Source: Mycteria americana (taxonomy: Eukaryota; Chordata; Aves; Ciconiiformes; Ciconiidae). From it: a stretch of 64,000 bases of DNA. A program made the translations under genes and the position numbers. Every line of letters begins with the position of its first letter. The first letter of the stretch is position 1. Positions 22,881-34,900 of this stretch are shown here, piece by piece. The notes under the pieces were generated by a model. That model was not told the origin of the DNA. It did not search any database and saw only the letters and a program-made list of their open reading frames with translations. Where the stretch lies: contig NC_134367.1 in the NCBI RefSeq assembly GCF_035582795.1, positions 52,359,562-52,423,561 on the forward strand, written 5' to 3'.

Positions 22881-25234
22881 GGGGGGAGGCAATCTGCTCA
22901 GATGCTCATGCTGCTGAGTTTGAATTAGTCAAACTTTGTTAGCTAAAAAAAAAAGGCAAGAATTCAGTTTTCTGGACCCTCTGAGGAATGCTGACAGGAC
23001 GCATTTTGAATAAGGATCAGGGGCCAGATGCTGTCCAACACCCACAGAGCCGCGAGGTGCACTGATCACCCCATGCAGAAACCACTACCCTAAATAATTG
23101 TTGACTGAAAGCTTTTATATGGCTTAGAAGATTTGTGTTACAGAGCAAGTTCACTACGACCAGTGTCACTTGGGTGCATCTTTCCAAGGACATGTGAGCC
23201 CCAGGACCATCCCGTGGACACACTGTGCAAAGAGACGCGAGAACTGAATGAAGGCAGGCAGAAGGCTCCTTGGGCAGTGGAAATGGTGTGAGGGGGGTCA
23301 CGGACACTTGTTTCTGGGGCGGGCAGGGCAGCTTGTGGCAGCAAGTGCCTGCACAGACATGGCTGTTACCCAAAAAGGACATGTCTGCTGTGGGTGCAGC
23401 TGGATACAAGATTCACAGCACTGGGTTTCCCGCAGGACTCAGCAATGAGTAGGCTGGCCAAGTCCCTCGTACATGGTCCTGCTCCGTGGCCAGGGTTTGG
23501 GTTAGGGTTATGGACTTGACTCATTGGTCTTTCATTTCTGGCAGTGCACATCTGTAACACGCTCCCTCTGTACTATCTCTGCTGCACATAGCCAGTGCTA
23601 CTGGTAACCAGCTTTAAAATGGTCATAGCAAAGCACGTAGCAGTCGTGTGTGATCAACTGCCAAATAAAATGTTGCCCTTGTTGATATTTTCCCAGAGCA
23701 TTTACTTTTCTGTGAACATCAGGTTAATAAAGACGTTTAGCACAACCATATGATTGCAATAAGAGTTCGTACTGTTCTATAGCTGGCTTTTCGTGTTGGC
23801 TTTGCCTTGAGGAGAAGGGGAGGGGAGACTCTTACAGCACTTTCTTTCCGTACTATTAAAAATGTTCACGTTAGAAAGGTATGTGACACAGGAATACGTG
23901 CAGTTGTCAGCGACAGTAAAACTCTAATCTGCAGACGCCTAGCCAAAAGAAAACTAGTAATTTATCCAACATCATCGGCCTGATTTATTGCAGCCCGTAA
24001 AAGGAAAATCTGTGCTTAAACAAGCTGCCGAAATCACGGGCACCAATACCTCAATATCCGGTCGCTGATAAAGGTACGGCCGCGGCTGTTTGCATGAAAA
24101 CGTGTACAAGAGAAGGGTCAGTTATTTCATTTAACGGGACTCAGGGGGCTGTTTGCCTTGCCAGCCGTGTTTATTTCTGAGCAGGCTGGCCTCTCGGCTG
24201 AAGCCACGCTGCCTCGCGCCGCAGCTCAGCCCTGCCGCCGCGTGCCCGGGTTCACTGAAAGGGGCAGGACAGGCACAAACCAGGGGGTAACACCAGCCCA
24301 CGTGCACACGGGAGGTCTTGTGGGGCAGCAGGCTCCGAATTTATACATGCTCACTGGTTTCCTTTTGTGAAATGGCCTATTCTGCCGGCTCCACGCGGAG
24401 AAGTGCCTCTGTGACCTGGTCGCCACGGACAAGCGGCTTTGCCCAGACGGAGGTTGGGGCTTGTCCTGAGAACCCGAGATGCAGAGAGGTCTCGGCGTTG
24501 TCCCCGCCATTCCCCTCTCCTTCCCAGGGGGGGAAAGAGCCACTCTGTGCGGACTGCTCCTCTCCAGCTCCGGGCACGCATTAGGAGACAGGTACGGCAG
24601 CGATGGATAAAAGCCCAGGGACTCCTTGGTGTGCTTGCCTGTAGGATGCTCGTTGTTTTAACCTGAGTGATGCTTTTGGGAAATGCCCCTGTGGCAGCCC
24701 ACCTGTCCTCAAAGACCTGATTAAAAAGATACGTTTTCTTGCAATGTCTCATGCCTACAGACGAAATCGATATTCAGAAATTCATTTGTAGCCTTTAGTT
24801 TTCCTGAGTACTGGAAATGTTTTCGGCCAGAGTATGCTTTCCTGCCTTCCAGCATTTCCACAGAAGAATAAAAGCCATTTCCTAGGCTGCTCCTCTGAAA
24901 TCTCTGGGAGATGCTAGCATTCAGCTCGTCATGTCATCAGCTCCTCTATTTATATGCTTAAACCAGAACCTAGGAGCTCAGCTTTGGCCAACTCCAGGCA
25001 GGACTATTTTTTTACATGGCTGTGTTGTGCCCAATGCAGCGGGGGCCAGGACCCAGTTCCCACCCCCCCCTATACAAACACTTATGTGATGGTAACAATC
25101 CAGCACGCCGTAAAACAGCTCGTGTGTTGGCGGGAGCGTGTAAGTGTGCACAGTGCGTGTTACACTGTACGTAACACCCGGTACCTAGCAAAGATGCGCA
25201 CTTGGAGGTGAGCTCTGATGGCTGTCAGCCATCC
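22881..25234. other. Non-coding sequence, no gene seen
   Basis: No coding exon or preserved repeat recognised. Part of it (about 24.1-24.6 kb) is GC-richer but less CpG-dense than the GPR6 island. Confidence 0.4.
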
Positions 25235-25239
25235 TGGGG
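25235..25239. repeat. Target-site duplication, one side of the LTR
   Basis: TGGGG here is repeated exactly at 25822-25826 on the far side of the LTR. A 5-bp duplication is usual for ERVL-like integrations. Confidence 0.85.
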
Positions 25240-25821
25240 TGTTGTGGTTGAGCCCCAGTCGGGAATTAAGCCCCACGCAGCCGCTCGCTCACTCTCCCCA
25301 ACCCGGTGGGATGGGGGAGAGAATCGGAAGAGCAAAAGTAAGAAATCTCATGGGTTGAGATAAGAACAGTTTAATAATTTGGAACAAAATAATAATAATA
25401 ATAATAATACATTGTAATGAGAGGGAAAACAACGAGAGAGAGAGAGGAACAAAACCCAAGGGAAAAAAAAACAGTGATGCAACCACTCACCACCCACCGA
25501 CTGATGCCCAGCCCATGCCTGAGCAGCCATCGCTGCCCCCCAGCCAACTCCCCCAGTTTCTATACTGAGCATGACGCCATATGGTATGGAACAGCCCTTT
25601 GGGCAGTTGGGGTCAGCTGTCCTGGCTGTGCCCCCTCCCAGCTTCTTGTGCACCCGGCAGAGCATGGGAAGCCGAAAAGTCCTTGACCAGTGTAAGCACT
25701 GCTCAGCAACACCTAAACCATCAGTGTGCTATCGACATTATTCTCATACTAAAATCCAAAACACAGCACTCGACCAGCTACTAGGAAGAAAATTAACTCT
25801 ATCCCAGCCGAAACCAGGACA
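25240..25821 (-). mobile_element. Solo LTR of an endogenous retrovirus, probably ERVL-type
   Basis: Read on the - strand, a 582-bp element begins TGTCCTGGTTTCGGCTGG and ends CCACAACA, giving proper TG...CA termini. It is flanked on both sides by the 5-bp duplication TGGGG (25235-25239 and 25822-25826). Inside are a promoter-like block (CCATATGGCGTCATGC followed by AGTATAGAAAC) and a polyadenylation-type ATTAAA at 25370-25375. No internal gag/pol/env sequence adjoins it, so it is a solo LTR left by recombination. The sequence resembles LTRs abundant in bird genomes (from memory). It is non-coding, with (AAT)n and (GA)n tracts near its 3' end. Confidence 0.9.
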
Positions 25822-25826
25822 TGGGG
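25822..25826. repeat. Target-site duplication, other side of the LTR
   Basis: Exact copy of the TGGGG at 25235-25239. Confidence 0.85.
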
Positions 25827-27583
25827 AGAGGGCTGCCTCTGCCCCGGGGTAGGGGTCCACCCCAGGAGGCAGCCCCGGGGGCTTGGTGTGGGATCGCTCG
25901 TGCTGCCTGACCTGACAGATCGCCAGGAGCAAACTGCCACAGTGGGTGAGACGGCCAAGCCCAGCGCCGGCTCTCGGGCACGACGTGGACGGGGCACCCA
26001 CGAGCGGTAGCAGTGGTGGGGAGGAGCTCCCCGAGCCCCCCAGCACAGTGACCTGCCTTCTCTGGGCAGCCCCACTCATCCCTGCTCCCCGAGGAGATGC
26101 CAGGGTGCGGAGGCACCACACCAAGCCCCTGCTTTAGTTCTTGGTGCATATGGAGACCAAAACCCTCGGGCAGCCTCCACCAGCTCTTATCTCCACTAGT
26201 GATACGAGCCACTCTGCCATCTTTGTGCAAACGAAAAGGCCAATGTTAAAGCGTCTGTCACCGGGACCACAGCCTTTCAGCGCAGCGGCCATGGCCCACG
26301 GTGGCAGCACCGGTGATGCGACCCCAAACTGCACTCGAGGGTCACGCAGGGTGGGGAAAGCACAGGGAAACTTGTTGGGAAAAAAATGACTTTTTGAGCC
26401 CCGGGGACCAGTCCTTCCATGTAGTGCCTGCGAGCCGAAAGGGTTCACCTTGCCTTGGCATTGCCTAACGGTGTTATTGCAGCAAACGCATGTGGGATCG
26501 GGACGCGGGACACCGCCAAGCCTGTGCAGACGCTGGTGTTAGAGCACTTGCTCCATTGGGGTATTCGGTCCCACACCAGGGAGGAGATGTTTAGCCATGC
26601 CAGTTGCACACATGAAGTTACCAGGGGCTACAACCGGGGCTCTGGGCTTGGGGTTTCAAGCGAGAGGAGCAGCCCTGGATGCTTTTGCTCGAGGGTGACC
26701 CTGTCTGGAGACGCCCCGAGCGGCGGTGCCCGCTGCCAGCGCCGTGCCAGGGAGGCTGCTCGGGGAGCCTCAGCACCAGCCAGGCCTGCGCCACCAGCCC
26801 GCCGCTAAAAACAGTGCTGCAAAAGCAAACAGAAAAGGGGGAGGGACGATGGACATTTCCCCTCAGCCCCTTCTCCCGGGTCAGCCCTGGGGAGAGGACT
26901 GGGTTTGGAAGGACGTCGGCCTGGGAGGGGTGCGGAGGCACCGGGCACCCCAGCAGCAGGGCTCCGGCATGCCCCGGCACCCCAAAACACCCCTCTGCAG
27001 CAGCAAGTCCCACAGGGGCTGCACCACAAACCTGAGGCCGTGGTAAGGATGCGTAAGTAAAGCCCCACGCAGCAGCGGCACGACATAACGAATTCACAAA
27101 CGCATGCCTGGCAATTACGTTAGTTGCCAGGTGTAAATGAAACTTAATGAGACGGAAATCCCATCTTTACATATTTATAAAAGGTGATACCAGCCTATTA
27201 GGAATTAAACCTTCCTTGACGCCCCTGTGTTTCCTCGACTGTGCTGTGAAGATCACAGCTCTCCGGCGGGTAGGGGCCTCTGCAGAGACACCATTGCAGT
27301 GCAGGGGAACAGCTGTGTATGAGCAGGCCTAGGGAACTTCCATGGAATGGATTCCTTGCACGTCAGCCGCATTCCACCTGGGAAGCTTCTTCACTGCTAT
27401 ACCTTACCTAAAAATGTGAATATAAGTTTAATTTCTAAGCCACCTGCAGCTATTATCCCACAGCTTTCTGCCGTTTCTGGCCAGTCTAGTTTATTTAGTA
27501 ATTAGCACTTGGGTGAATTCCCCGTGCCTTTTCCTGCGCCTGAGGGCTGTGCTGCTGCTGTGCTGGGACCAGCACCCCTCCAA

Positions 27584-27615
27584 CCAGTTTACGACCGGTT
27601 TACGACCAGTTTACA
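27584..27615 (+). repeat. Short tandem repeat, three units of about 11 bp
   Basis: The units CCAGTTTACGA, CCGGTTTACGA and CCAGTTTACAT follow one another directly. Confidence 0.85.
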
Positions 27616-28863
27616 TCAAGGTGTGGCCTCTGGCTCTGCTGCTCTTGTGCATTTAAAGGCCAGCACCGTCCTGCCTGCCTTCCTATACCTGAATCCTAGA
27701 GATTAACGGTGCTGGGCTATGTCTACAAAAAGGGCGACGGTCGCAGTTTTTCACAAAGGCCTTCGGAAATGTCCCAGGAGATTCTTGAAATAAGAGATGA
27801 GGCTGTTTTCTATTTTTTTCGGTGGTGCTGGAGGAGGGTGGCTTTGGCCAGTGCCCACCAACGCTGGACCTTGGCTGTGGGTTAGCAGCATGGCTGCTCG
27901 TGCCCCTTCCCACGGCAGAGCTGGGTGTTTTTCCACTCAGGAGCTTTCTGCCACTCTCGAACCAGCTATGCCCCACTGACAGAAATGGCACAGGCACCTC
28001 CGAATGACTTCTTGGGCTCCAAAGTGCCGCAAGTCCTTTTGGAAAAGAGATCTCAGGTCATCCAAAGTCATCTGGATGCTTTTTTTAAAGTGCTCTCAAG
28101 CGTCCTTGGATATGAACTGATCTGTGGTCTGCAGGAGGCTGAAGCTGGCACACTGAGGGCAAGGAAATGCTTTGGGTTTTAGGAGCATTTTGTGCAGATG
28201 ATAGGACATGGGCCGATGGATTAAATCCCCCGGAGGAGCAATAGCTCTGCGTCAGGGAGGAGCAGACGGGCATCGCTCCTACATCAGGCTGCTGCCTCCT
28301 GTAAAGCAAAGGTGTTGACATCTCTTGCTGCAGGAACCAGCCCCGATTTATGTTCTCACTGTTCTTCCTGTGGTTTCTGGCCTTCCCAGTAGGTGAAGGA
28401 GACCGGGGTGGTGGGGCTGTGACACCCGCCCCAGCCTGCGTTGCAGCAGGCCCGGGGGGGCACGGAGGGGCGGGTGCGGGTCTGGCTGCTGTGCTGAGCA
28501 CCCTGCGGGTCCCTTCTCGGGGGTCCCCTGGGCTTTGTGCTGCCCGTGGTGTGGAGCCGCTCACCGAGCAGTAGCAGTGCCGCCTTCCCTTTCCGAGATG
28601 ACCAGAGGAGAGGGATTTCTCACTCGCTTTGGGAGGGTCTCGCAGGACTCCTGCGGGACCTGCTCCCCCATCCCTGGGCGAGCAGGAGGCTGGGGGGAGC
28701 CCCACCACAGCCCCCATCCCCTCGAGCGGGGGGGCCCTGGTCCTGCAGCGAGCATCCCACGGGTGACATGGGTGTCCTGGGAGCCCTCTCCTTCAGTGCC
28801 TGCCCTTGCTGGGGTGGGGTGACCAGCAACACTCGGGTGAGAGCCTGGGACGCTGCTCCGGCT

Positions 28864-28891
28864 GCTGCAGGCAGTTTGCTGCAGGCAGTTT
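28864..28891 (+). repeat. 14-bp exact tandem duplication
   Basis: GCTGCAGGCAGTTT occurs twice in direct succession. Confidence 0.9.
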
Positions 28892-28919
28892 AACTCCTTG
28901 CCGTCTCCTAAAACTCCTA

Positions 28920-28923
28920 AAAA

Positions 28924-28942
<19 letters not shown>
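28920..28942 (+). repeat. Poly(A) tract followed by GAAA/GAAAA units
   Basis: About 23 A residues followed by AGAAAGAAAAGAAAAG. No target duplication or upstream poly(A) signal shows that it is a retroposed transcript. Confidence 0.8.
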
Positions 28943-28956
<14 letters not shown>

Positions 28957-31900
28957 GAAGGGGAGAGCTAAAAATAGGAATAAGCGGTAAATGGACAGTA
29001 TGAGATGCCGATCGTGGGCCTTGAAAGTCAAAGGAGTAAAAATTGCTGCGGGCGGGCTCTGCAAGGCGGGGAGGTGCTGCCACCTCCTGACGCGCACCTC
29101 GGGGGCTGCGCGGCTGCCTCCTGGCAGGAATTTGGGGGGTGCCTGGGGCTTTGGGCTTTGTTTGGTGCATGTGCAACACCATCACCCACATGGTTTTCAG
29201 CATGGCCTGCAGCGGTTTATGGTTAGCCCCGGGGGCAGCCAGCTCGGTGATAAAGCAAAACGGCGCACGCCGCCTCCGGGCACCAACGGCACGGAAATTA
29301 TGCGTTATCCGCAGTCTGCTAATTTGCGGTGTTGGTCAAACGCTGTCTGATGGTGGTGTGAGTGAAACAGCAGGGGCAGGCAGGGAAGAAGCAGCCTTTC
29401 CATAGCAAACAGCCAAAAGGAAAGCCTCTCTCCTTTAATTGTATTTATTGCGTTATGATTACATTTTAATTATTATTCTTGCCCTGAAGGAAGGCAGAGA
29501 AATAAGGTGGTAAATGTGGGGATGAATAGCTCTTACTGATCAGTACGAAGTGGCGTGTATCGTTCTTCTAAAGGCTCATGACCTGCAAAGGGAGAAGGAA
29601 AAATTCAGAAATCCAAAGGGTGGCCATCCTGCACAAGCAGATAAAAGTCTGCTGCACCTGCCCGCCTTCAGCTCTCCCTGTGCAAAAGAGAAAGGCTAAA
29701 ACATTCCCATTCACATCATGGTGGGAATGGGGACCGCTTCTGAAGATGCTGTCCCACAAGTGGGGCTGCTCATCGCAGCAAGCGGGGCACAGAGTCAGGG
29801 CATTTCATCTGCTGGGGCACTCGGGAACAGCCGAGGATCCGATTTTGCATCTGGGAGGGGGATCTCGACTGGCGAGGGCGATAATGGGGACTGAAGGAAC
29901 AGCATCGCCCCGTGGTCGGGCCGGGGGAGCCATCAGGGCTGGTACCAACCAAGGGGACAGGGTGCTTTTCTGGAGGCTCCCATAGGGGTGCTGCTGGTGC
30001 CAACCCTCCATCCCAGAGCCTGGATCGAGCCCTGCACCGTGCCACGATGGGGACAGTGCTCACACGGGCTGGAAGTGCCGCTCTGGGCCATCCTTGATGG
30101 GTTCGGTGGGTGCTGCTCAGCCCCTCTGCTCTGTGCTGCCTGCCCCAGGGGGTGCAGGCGGGCAGGGCTGGTGCAGGGGGCTGTCGTTTGCGCTGGTAAT
30201 TACAGCGCTTTCCCTCTCTCCCTTTCATCTATTAGATAAAGCGCTCGCAGCTGGAAGATCCCAGCTGGCATACACTGGAGCGGCTGCAGAGAAGCGCACT
30301 GAGCCCTGTGGAGCACCAAGCCACCGGCCATGCTTCTGAGCCTACTCCGACACGGGGCGATATTTTTGGATGCAAACCCCAGCAACCCGCTTTTCACTTG
30401 AGAGGGTGTAGCTATGTATTTTAAGAATAAATGCAGTGAGCAGTCAGCATGCTGCCCAGGCACAACAGGGATATGGTCGTGCTCCCCAGCCAGGCAGGGA
30501 GGCAGCCGGTGGCATCGGGAGCACGGCCCCGCTCCCCATCTCTCCATTGCAGAGAGAGCAGGGGGCGAAATTTCTCTCCAGCGATGCTAAGAATAATACA
30601 TATGATCAAAAGGCCTGTTTCATCTCTGGGGACTGTGAGTCTGCTGAAGGTTTGCTGTAGGAAATAAGAGGAGAAGAGCTGTTTTGGAAAGGCTTGAGTG
30701 GCTGAGAAACGGTGGCGATGCGCCGCTCTATTTTTGGATAGCTTTTGGTCAAAGGCAGCCTGTAGTTTGCTAACCAGCTTCCAATGTTTTAAAGCATAGT
30801 GCTAATTAAAAGTGAAGGTTTGCAAGGGCCTTTTTGTTGCACTTAATTGGAAGAAGTTATTTTAGGGGCATTTTGAGCAAAAATGAATTGATACATCCTC
30901 TTACCTCCACCTGATGAATGGGGGTGAAAGCAGAAAAGGGACAGACTGGGGGGGCTGCGGGCTGGTGCAAAAAGCCACCTTCATATGCCCTCGCTTGGGC
31001 CTGCGGGTCTTTTATTGGGGCCAGCCACTGCCATGGCCCCAGTAAAAGCAGCCACAAGTGCAGGTGAGGGATGCAGTCATGGGGATGCGAACTGGGTGCT
31101 GAAGAGCAGCACAGAAGTGGCCGTGGCCAGCGACGGATGCAAGCATGGCTCGCTGCCCGCTCCTTCCCGCCGCTGTCGTGGTTTGTGCAGAGCTCTGCTT
31201 CCTTTCATGTAATCAACAAATTAAGTTCTGTAACTTACCTTACAAACAAGACGCTCATACGCTCGTTCTCTTTTTTTTCCCAGAGGTTTAGCAAGCAAAC
31301 AGTGGGAGACCAAAGAATTAAAGCCATAAAGTAATCTGCATATAATCAGTAATTACCATGAATCAAACCCTCCTTCAGTTCAGCTGGTTATTATTTCCCT
31401 GATAATGTAATTCTCTGCGCTGACAAAACTAGGAAATGCTCATTTTCACGAGAATGGCAAATCGTTTCCCGCTGTGAATATAATACTGTATCAAGCAGTT
31501 TAGTGACCACATAAATCCAGCTAATGAAATTTATGTAGAGTATAAGAACTATTAAAATTGGGGGGGGAAATGCAAAAGTAATTGCTCCCATGTGTGTTGG
31601 GAGGCTGTTTTGCCAGCAGGCTTCTGTTAAACACCTCCTTATAGGTATCACTGACTGGGCCAACACTGGGAGTTGATGTGGATGACGGCAGGGTGCTCCA
31701 GCAGGACTTTTGTTTAGCCTGAACACGGGGTGACGGCCACGTGTGGCTGCAGCCATGCAAACCCCTTTGGTTTGCCCCTGCGTGATGTGCTCAGGCCTCG
31801 TGGCAGAGGGCCCCATGGCCACCACTGGGGCAGGGCCTCGGCCCCGATGCTCCCAAAAAGCCTCCTGGTTGCAGGGAGCATGAAGTCAGCATTGCTGTGG

Positions 31901-34900
31901 CTGTTGGAGCCGGGCTGGCTGTACCCCACGCTTGCAGGGTCCTCTGGAAACCCTCACACCCTGGGATTTTGCAAGCCCCAGAGAGGTGGCAAGTCAGTGG
32001 AGGGTTTCAAAAACCAAAGAGGCATCCAAGCTTGGCCTGAAAATTCCTGGATTTAGGGTTGTGACTTTTCTGTGCGACCTTGGAGATCTCCATCAGAGAG
32101 ATCTACAGAGAGCGACCTGCAGGAGCCGCCTGGGAAGCCCAGGTATATTCGGTCTCTCCCAGAGCTGGGCTCTCCCTGCAGGGGGGACAAGGGCTGAGCT
32201 GCTGCTTTCTACCTCTGATTCATCTGAAGATGAATCATTGGCATGGAAACTCCTCCCGGCAGGCACTGGGGCCCAGCAGCCGTGCAGAGAACAAAGTATA
32301 TGGAAGCAAAGGAGCTATCCTAGTGTTTTCTTCTAATTAATCACCGCTGAATTACTGCCAGGAATCCTGCTGGCCGGCAAATGATGCTGGCTCATGGGCA
32401 ACACCTGTCCCATTTGGGAGCATTGGTAACTCCTTTGTGCTTTTAAAACCCAGAAGGCACATCCCTCTCTGGGGTGCAGTGAGGGAGGGCAGTCCCAGAC
32501 TGGGCTGCTTGATGGCCCCCTGCATCCCTGCCCATATTGGCTGTGTGTCCTGGCAATGCTTACAGAATCGTTTTGGCTTTGCCAAAGTGCAGCCGGGAAA
32601 ATTCAGCCTACACCGTTTGCTTGGCATGAAGGGGCAGCGCTAAAGCTACACCGGCATGCTGACACCCAGGGTGCCCGCTGCTTTCTCGTGAGGTTAGAAG
32701 TCTTGGGTAGTTTGCTGGAGTTGCTTCTGGCTAGTAGTGAAGTGCAAAATCAAGCTGTGATAATACGACACCAAGCGTGGGTGCTTGCTCCACGGGAGCA
32801 ATTGAGGGGGCCCCAAGGAGTCCTGTTCTGAGATTTTAAAATTGTGGTGAAGAAAATGCCTCGCAGAGGAGTGGAAGTGGCTAAAATGCAGTATAAAATA
32901 GCACTGAAGGGAGATAATTTTTGAAGCTTTTCTTGGAGTGATGCTGCCATGAAGCTGTGTTAAAATGACCCCAGTTTTGCAATAACAAACACTCTGGCTT
33001 TAAAGGCATTAAAACAGGAGGGATGGAAAATGGAGACAACCTGTCTGTAGGGGGGGCCCTCAGCTTTCTTCTGCCTGAAAGCGAAGCTATTGAATCACCA
33101 GAGAAAGACACACGAGGGGAATATTCAGCCCTGTTTGGCGAGATACGCTTGATAGCTGCTCCGATCCGTACCCAGACGTTTCCAACTGCCAAAAATAAGG
33201 TAGCTGGAGCAACTGCCCAGAACTTGCGAATACTCTAAAAATAAAAATTTCAAAGTAATGGGACAGATGCGATTTTCTTTAGAGGCTGTTGCTGATGCTG
33301 CTGTCAGGGGCTGCTGGCAGTCGGGGAAGGCAAGCGATGACTAAGGCAGCAGAACCCATTCTGCAGGCAAAGGGGTCGGGGGACACACACACACATCTGC
33401 TCGCAGCATGGCAGGCATCAAAGAAAAAGCACAGGCTTCGTCGCTCCAATGGGAGCGGGATGGGGTGCGCAGCTCCAGCCTCACGGGGTCCGCTCCGTAC
33501 CCCAGCGCCCATTTCCCGGGGCTTCTCCATGTGTCCTCTTGTAGCAGCAGCTGGGGTGGGGTCCCCACCCCCTGCCTGCTCCTCCGCAGCTGCCTGGCCG
33601 TGTGCTGCCAGAGCCTCACCGAGCCCTCAGCGCTGGCGGCCAAGTCGCTCGCGGGAGCGCTGCCTGGATGGGCGCTGTCAAAATGAGCTGGGCTGCCGGC
33701 AACCTCATTTTTAAGCACTGCAACCTACCCCGGCTCGTTACGGTTACATCGGGTGGGAGAGCGCTGTCCCAAGCAGCTCAAGGGGCAGACGGGGGGCACG
33801 GACATCTACCAAGGGCTGATGATGTACCCGAGAAGCAGCTGTGAATCAGGGAGGTCTGTCCCAGCTGCAGCCACAAAGGGTGTTTGAAAAGCCTCCTGCG
33901 GGCAGGCTACCGCCCCTGAGAATCATTCAAATGGGAAAAGCAGTCAGGAGTGAAAAGGAGAGGGAAAAACCGGCTGAGTGGCCCCCAAAATAGAGACCAC
34001 TGTTGCTGCCCCTGGCCTCCTGTTGTGAGTCCTCTCCTGGTATTTCATGTTGCCACCTGCAAAAGAGAATGAGAGAGAGTAAAACTCTCCCGCTCTACCT
34101 TGTAGCTGAGGAGACAGAGCAGACACTTGATGGAGCTCGAGTCGAATTTCCATCAGATCTTTTGCTGATGCAGACCTCAGCTGCAGAGGCTGTGGTGAGG
34201 CTTTGCTTGTGTGCCTCCTCTTGGAACTGCCCTAGTTTGTGCAAATGCCGCGTTTCAGGGCTCGGACTGCTGACATGGTACTGTACTGCTATGGGTACGC
34301 TGCTTCAAGCCGGCAACTTTGCAGAGAGCTGTACCTGGCTGTTGGGCAGGGGTTTCTGCACCATGCTCCAAAGCTGGTGTTGACCCCCCGCTCCCCATGG
34401 TGATCCGTGGGCTGGGGGGACTGAGATGTGGCAGCTCTCTACAGAGCCCACGTTTCTGTCTGCATCCTCGGAGCAGGCCAAGGGCTCGTGGCCACCAGGT
34501 AAAGCAAGCAGGGATGTTCTTCAGGGCTGGCAGCTGCATCCAGGCCGAGATGGTCCCAGCATCGTGGGGAATGCCCATCGCAATGAAACCGGGGCCATCG
34601 GTACCTGTTTGCACGCTCAGGTCCCACAGCACCTTTTGAAGCTGACTCTGCGTTAGTCTGTGCATTCATCAGACAGGCGATGATGGTATGTCAGCATCCA
34701 CCTGGATGCTGAGGAGTGCACACCTGTGTCACATGCAGGGAAGGATGATTTTATTGACTAAAGGTCTTCTTAAAATGCCTCCTGCTTGTTTAATCCCAAT
34801 TTAATTGAAGATTACATAATCCCTTACTGATAACTAGTATTTAATGTTTGCTGTTCCAACGTAACACTAAAAAAAGAACCAGAATTATGTCTCTCTCATT

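Noticed and set aside
28085-28717. 210-codon frame on the - strand
   Set aside because: Lies in GC-rich intergenic sequence with competing frames on both strands, no domain and no splice context.
28841-28960. Long A-run considered as the tail of a processed pseudogene
   Set aside because: No coding similarity, poly(A) signal or flanking duplication. Treated as a simple repeat.
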